Shown piece after piece: positions 5,192 through 7,333 of a stretch of 7,333 bases of DNA (the first letter of the stretch is position 1; each line of letters starts with the position of its first letter). Source of the stretch: Candidatus Chloroheliales bacterium (GTDB lineage Bacteria > Chloroflexota > Chloroflexia > QHBQ01); assembly GCA_003243865.1 (NCBI GenBank), contig QHBQ01000415.1, positions 1 to 7,333 of the forward strand. The letters are read 5' to 3'. Position numbers and translations under genes: made by a program. A model generated the notes under the pieces. That model made no database searches, was not told the origin of the DNA, and was given only the letters and a program-made list of their open reading frames with translations.

Positions 5192-6661
5192 CAGATTGGC
5201 CCCCGCCAGCGGCACGGTCAAGTCGAAGCCGAGCGCCATGCGCAGGCCGCCGCCATCCTCACCCAGCAGCGTTCCCCGCCCCAGTCCATAGAACAGAAAC
5301 AGATTGAGCAGATAAACCGCCGCCGCGAGCAGGTACACCCTGGTGGTGCGAGCGGGAGCAATGAATTGCGCCCTTACGTTGTCATCCGTAGGGGCGTGAT
5401 TTATCACGCCCTTTGTTGCCCCCCCACCCAGGGCGACGAATAGCAGCCAGAGGGCGAAGAAGGGATAGAGGTGATTCTCGTGGACCTGGGTCAGCAGCAT
5501 GGTGTAGCCGTAGAACAGCATCGCTGCCGCCGCCGCAATGCTGGCCCGCTGTTGCCGCCGCGTCCACAACCAGGCCAGCGTGCCAGCCACGAACAGGGCG
5601 TACAGGGCCAATCCGATAAGGCGTGGCGATACGCCTACCTCGGCAGTGAAATCAGTTACCCGGTACAGCACGGTGCGCGCGCCCAGCCCACCATTGGCCG
5701 CCGCATGCGCGTAGCTGATCAGCCACCAGAGGTTGGCATTGTTGCCCGATACGAAGTTTTCCTGCCCGTTGTAGGATAGTCCGGCCAGCAGTTGGGTGAA
5801 CCGCCCGTTGAGAATGTAGGGGAGGAGGAGCGTCGCCCCCAGCGCGACTGCTGCCGCGACATAGGCAAACGTGCGCCGGCCGCGCTCGGCGATGCTAACC
5901 AGCAACAGCACGGGCAACAGGAACACCCCTTGCAGCTTGGTTAGCGCCGCTATGGTGAAGAGCAGCCAGGCAGGCAGGTAGCGCCGCTGCAGCAGCATGA
6001 TTACGCTGGCGACCAGCGGTAGGGTGAAGCTGGCGTCGAGGTAGCCCAGCCCCAGCGCCAGCATCAGCCCCGGGTTGAGCCAGTACCAGATCAGTGGGGA
6101 TTGTAGACTGTAGATTGTAGATTGTAGATTGTGGGCTGCTGGGCTGGGTAGCTTATGTTCCGCTGTGGCAACATCTATAGGGATGTGTTCATGCTCCTCC
6201 CCCAAAGGGGGAGGCTGGGAAGGGGAGTGTGCTGGCGTGCTGCTTGGCCTGCGCCGCAGATACCAGTAGAGCAGCAGCGCGAGCAGCGCATCGGCGACCA
6301 GAGAGGGTAGCTTGACCAGGGCATCGAGCAGTGGCGAGTCGCTGAAGCTGGGGTCAAGCGCGAGATAGAGCCTGCCAACGGCGGTGAGATAATACATCGT
6401 CAGCGGGGGGTAATCCACATAGAAGCGCTGGCCGTTCCACAGCACCTTGCGGTTGGCAACATCGCCGCTCAGGGCGCGGGTAACACCCGCGAGGGTGAAG
6501 GGCAGTGGCTCGTTGCTGCCATAGATGCGGCTCGGACCGTCGGTGGCGCAGGTGTACGCCCATGCCTTCCACGATTGTACGTCGGCGGTGCCCTCAGTGG
6601 GCAACAGCAGCAGCCGCACTGCCAGCCCGACGCCAAACGCCGCTGCTGCCAGCCTGCTCAA
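5129..6661 (-). CDS. Polytopic GT-C-type glycosyltransferase with repeat-derived insertions
   Basis: This 510-residue, very hydrophobic protein has about ten or more membrane segments and resembles lipid-linked-sugar glycosyltransferases of the GT-C fold (GT39/GT87/Alg6-like). Supporting signs are an acidic residue soon after the first helix (Asp27 in TADVQSW), a YPPLTMYYL motif at 84-92, WYWLNPGLML (192-201) and VHENHLYPFFALW (393-405), a pattern common in such membrane mannosyltransferases. It would transfer sugar outside the membrane to a protein or envelope polymer; donor and acceptor are unknown. Two hydrophilic insertions, about 138-188 and 412-438, break the membrane pattern and are encoded by DNA repeats. 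Both fall in loops predicted cytoplasmic (the first directly follows RRR at 136-138). The start is a TTG with GAGAGGGG eight bases upstream; no in-frame ATG was found nearby. A promoter lies 43 bases farther up. Confidence 0.8.
   Translation of the reverse strand: MSRLAAAAFGVGLAVRLLLLPTEGTADVQSWKAWAYTCATDGPSRIYGSNEPLPFTLAGVTRALSGDVANRKVLWNGQRFYVDYPPLTMYYLTAVGRLYLALDPSFSDSPLLDALVKLPSLVADALLALLLYWYLRRRPSSTPAHSPSQPPPLGEEHEHIPIDVATAEHKLPSPAAHNLQSTIYSLQSPLIWYWLNPGLMLALGLGYLDASFTLPLVASVIMLLQRRYLPAWLLFTIAALTKLQGVFLLPVLLLVSIAERGRRTFAYVAAAVALGATLLLPYILNGRFTQLLAGLSYNGQENFVSGNNANLWWLISYAHAAANGGLGARTVLYRVTDFTAEVGVSPRLIGLALYALFVAGTLAWLWTRRQQRASIAAAAAMLFYGYTMLLTQVHENHLYPFFALWLLFVALGGGATKGVINHAPTDDNVRAQFIAPARTTRVYLLAAAVYLLNLFLFYGLGRGTLLGEDGGGLRMALGFDLTVPLAGANLLLFGWSVYLLLRWQGSADPR
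5354..5411 (-). repeat. Two-hairpin palindromic element inside the glycosyltransferase gene
   Basis: Two palindromes lie 18 bases apart. GGGCGTGAT/ATCACGCCC (5392-5400 and 5403-5411) is perfect with a 2-base loop. GGGAGCAAT/ATTGCGCCC (5354-5362 and 5365-5373) has one mismatch and a 2-base loop. The spacer contains CGTAGGGGCG, which also pairs 9 of 10 with CGCCCTTACG, so an alternative fold exists. The element stays in frame and codes for residues 417-436 (from KGVINHAPTDD to FIAP). From memory, GGGCGTGATaaATCACGCCCC-type units are frequent interspersed repeats in filamentous Chloroflexi and some other bacteria; this was not searched. In plus orientation the hairpin is followed by CTTTGTT and could weakly act as a terminator for the convergent operon. 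Confidence 0.75.
6099..6133 (-). repeat. Tandem array of five 7-bp units in the glycosyltransferase gene
   Basis: Five units of GATTGTA (plus strand) occur head to tail: 6099, 6106 (GACTGTA), 6113, 6120 and 6127 (GATTGTG). Because seven is not a multiple of three, each unit is read in a different phase and the protein repeats every seven residues, giving HNLQSTIYSLQS at 177-188. The array is open in this frame and adds a short polar stretch just before membrane segment SPLIWYWLNPG. Confidence 0.85.
6196..6227 (-). repeat. C/G-rich hairpin element in the glycosyltransferase gene
   Basis: CCTCCCCC (6196-6203) and GGGGGAGG (6207-6214) form a perfect 8-bp hairpin with an AAA loop, followed by CTGGGAAGGGGAG (6215-6227). 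Residues 150-156 (PPPLGEE) come from the hairpin and the neighbouring Pro/Ser-rich residues from its flank. The same style of sequence, runs of CCCCTCC against GGAGGGG followed by TGGGA, recurs at 6742-6783 just upstream of this gene, so the two may be members of one repeat family. Confidence 0.65.
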
Positions 6662-6693
6662 CTCGCCCGCCCCTCTCGCCCACGCTTGCTCAT
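6658..6693 (-). other. Possible 11-codon leader ORF overlapping the glycosyltransferase start
   Basis: An ATG at 6693-6691 opens an 11-codon frame (MSKRGREGRAS) whose TGA stop (6660-6658) overlaps the TTG start (6661-6659) of the glycosyltransferase in a TTGA. It starts only about four bases after the predicted transcription start and has no good ribosome site. It may be chance, a translation-coupling leader, or the true basic N-terminus of the enzyme separated by a one-base frameshift near a GGGG run. Confidence 0.3.
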
Positions 6694-6703
6694 CTCGACG
6701 GCA

Positions 6704-6732
6704 ACTATATCAGAGTTAGCCAGGTTCGTCAA
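6704..6732 (-). promoter_or_regulatory. Sigma-70-type promoter of the glycosyltransferase gene
   Basis: On the minus strand TTGACG (6732-6727) and TATAGT (6709-6704) are separated by exactly 17 bases. The predicted start near 6697 gives a 36-base leader before the TTG start codon. The -35 box begins just after the T-tract of the upstream terminator, so the gene appears to be insulated from its neighbour and transcribed on its own. Confidence 0.68.
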
Positions 6733-6736
6733 AGCC

Positions 6737-6773
6737 AAAAATTCCCCTCCCCTGCGTAAGGAGGGGAGGGGAA
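6737..6773 (-). terminator. Intrinsic terminator of the repetitive surface-protein gene
   Basis: Perfect 12-bp arms TTCCCCTCCCCT (6742-6753) and AGGGGAGGGGAA (6762-6773) enclose an 8-base loop. Read on the minus strand the hairpin is followed by TTTTT (6741-6737), as in a Rho-independent terminator, 38 bases after the stop of the surface-protein gene. Its sequence resembles the C/G-rich hairpin at 6196-6227, so it may be a repeat element doing duty as a terminator. Confidence 0.7.
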
Positions 6774-6811
6774 GATTGGGAGGTTTCGCGCTTCAATGCG
6801 TCGGACGATAC

Positions 6812-7333
6812 TTATGCCTGCCGCGTGCGGCGAGTCATCACCAGGCCAGCACCGAGCAACGCAACACCGACCAGGCCGAGCAGCAGCAGGATGCCGTTGC
6901 CGTCGCCACTGCCGGTGTTGGGCATGGTGCCGGTCGTGCCACTGGTGCCGGAACTTGGCGTGTTACTTATCGTCCCGCCACCCATCATCGCAGTCGGGCT
7001 ATCCATCATGCTGGGTGTACTCATCATTGCGGTCGGTGAGCCACCCATCATCGCGGTGGGGCTACTCATCATCGCGGTGCCGGTCATCATCACAGTGGGG
7101 CTACCCATCACTGCGGTGGGGCTACTCACCGCTGCTGTGCCGGTCATCATCACAGTGGGTGTGCCCATCACCACCGTGCCGGTCATCATCACGGTGGGAG
7201 TGCCCGCCGCCACTGTACCGGTCATCATCACGGTGGGAGTGCCCACCGCCACCGTTGGGCTGATCATCACGGTGGGAGTACCTGCTGCTACAGTGCCAGT
7301 CACCATCACGGTGGGAGTACCCACCGCCACTGT
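6812..7333 (-). CDS. Met/Thr-rich repetitive surface protein with LPXTG-like anchor (N-terminus off right edge)
   Basis: The frame is open to the right edge and ends with TGA at 6812; 173 residues are visible. Most of it (about the first 120 residues) is a low-complexity repeat of GTPTVMMTGTVAA-type units, 13 residues each, becoming shorter SPTAMMGG/SSPTAMM variants towards the C-terminus. A Gly/Ser/Thr linker follows, then MPNTG, then a hydrophobic helix (from ILLLLGLVGVALLGAGLVM) and a basic tail RRTRQA. This motif-helix-basic-tail order is that of a sortase cell-wall sorting signal, with Met in place of the usual Leu of LPXTG. The protein is therefore probably exported and either sortase-anchored or simply held by the C-terminal helix. 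Signal peptide, start codon and any functional domain lie outside the window. The repeats probably form a stalk or spacer, rich in Thr that could be glycosylated, possibly by a membrane glycosyltransferase such as its neighbour (speculative). Confidence 0.78.
   Translation of the reverse strand, partial: TVAVGTPTVMVTGTVAAGTPTVMISPTVAVGTPTVMMTGTVAAGTPTVMMTGTVVMGTPTVMMTGTAAVSSPTAVMGSPTVMMTGTAMMSSPTAMMGGSPTAMMSTPSMMDSPTAMMGGGTISNTPSSGTSGTTGTMPNTGSGDGNGILLLLGLVGVALLGAGLVMTRRTRQA
6974..7333 (-). repeat. 39-bp tandem repeats coding for 13-residue units
   Basis: The anchor CACGGTGGGAGT or a close variant recurs at 7151, 7190, 7229, 7268 and 7307, exactly 39 bases apart. One more copy at 7091 is 60 bases away because of a 21-base extra block. 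Towards 6974 the units decay into shorter SPTAMMGG and SSPTAMM copies. Each 39-bp unit gives V-A-A/V-G-T-P-T-V-M-M-T-G-T. The array continues past the right edge, so its full copy number is unknown. Confidence 0.9.

Noticed and set aside
6742..6783. G-quadruplex on the plus strand
   Set aside because: Only three runs of three or more G are present; the perfect hairpin with a T-tract is the simpler reading.
6575..7263. Plus-strand frames rich in Ser, Arg, Tyr and Trp opposite the repeat protein
   Set aside because: Their apparent repeats are simply the complement of the 39-bp units, while the minus-strand frame has a linker, sorting motif, membrane helix and basic tail.
6974..7333. CRISPR array suggested by regular spacing
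   Set aside because: Units are contiguous at 39 bp with no unique spacers, and they encode a continuous repetitive protein.

Overview
The base composition (high GC) and gene content suggest a member of the Chloroflexota, probably class Chloroflexia. The clues are a GH57 glycosidase with an HGHFYQPPRED start, a receiver-GGDEF protein of the LTGLPGN/GGDDF type, and short palindromic and heptameric repeats that run through a reading frame. This placement is inference. No rRNA, tRNA, CRISPR array, transposase or phage gene was seen.

Layout, left to right. A minus-strand block (1-2470) is read right to left: moeA, then a Phd/YefM-type antitoxin and RelE/ParE-type toxin pair, then the start of a GH57 glycoside hydrolase that runs off the left edge. 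The toxin-antitoxin pair has its own near-consensus promoter, and a three-half-site palindromic operator sits over its probable transcription start. A 220-bp divergent region (2471-2690) separates moeA from a plus-strand two-gene operon. That operon has a near-consensus promoter and encodes a rhomboid intramembrane serine protease and a receiver-GGDEF signalling protein with an apparently degenerate histidine-kinase-like N-terminus. The second gene converges on, and overlaps by 63 bp, a minus-strand polytopic GT-C-type glycosyltransferase. To the right, also on the minus strand, is the 3' part of a repetitive, Met/Thr-rich surface protein with an LPXTG-like C-terminal sorting signal. A GC-rich hairpin with a T-tract separates that gene from the glycosyltransferase promoter.

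The most unusual part is the glycosyltransferase gene. Three unrelated DNA repeats lie inside its reading frame without breaking it: a two-hairpin palindromic element (5354-5411), a 7-bp tandem array (6099-6133) and a C/G-rich hairpin (6196-6214). They code for two hydrophilic insertions that both fall in predicted cytoplasmic loops between membrane segments. This resembles the in-frame palindromic elements known from Rickettsia (RPEs), and is the best candidate here for an under-described phenomenon.

Functionally the window is a mix: carbohydrate metabolism (GH57), molybdenum cofactor synthesis (moeA), a stress or stability module (toxin-antitoxin), membrane proteolysis plus c-di-GMP-type signalling, and cell-envelope glycosylation with a probable surface-anchored protein. 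Apart from the two operons, no strong pathway links the genes.
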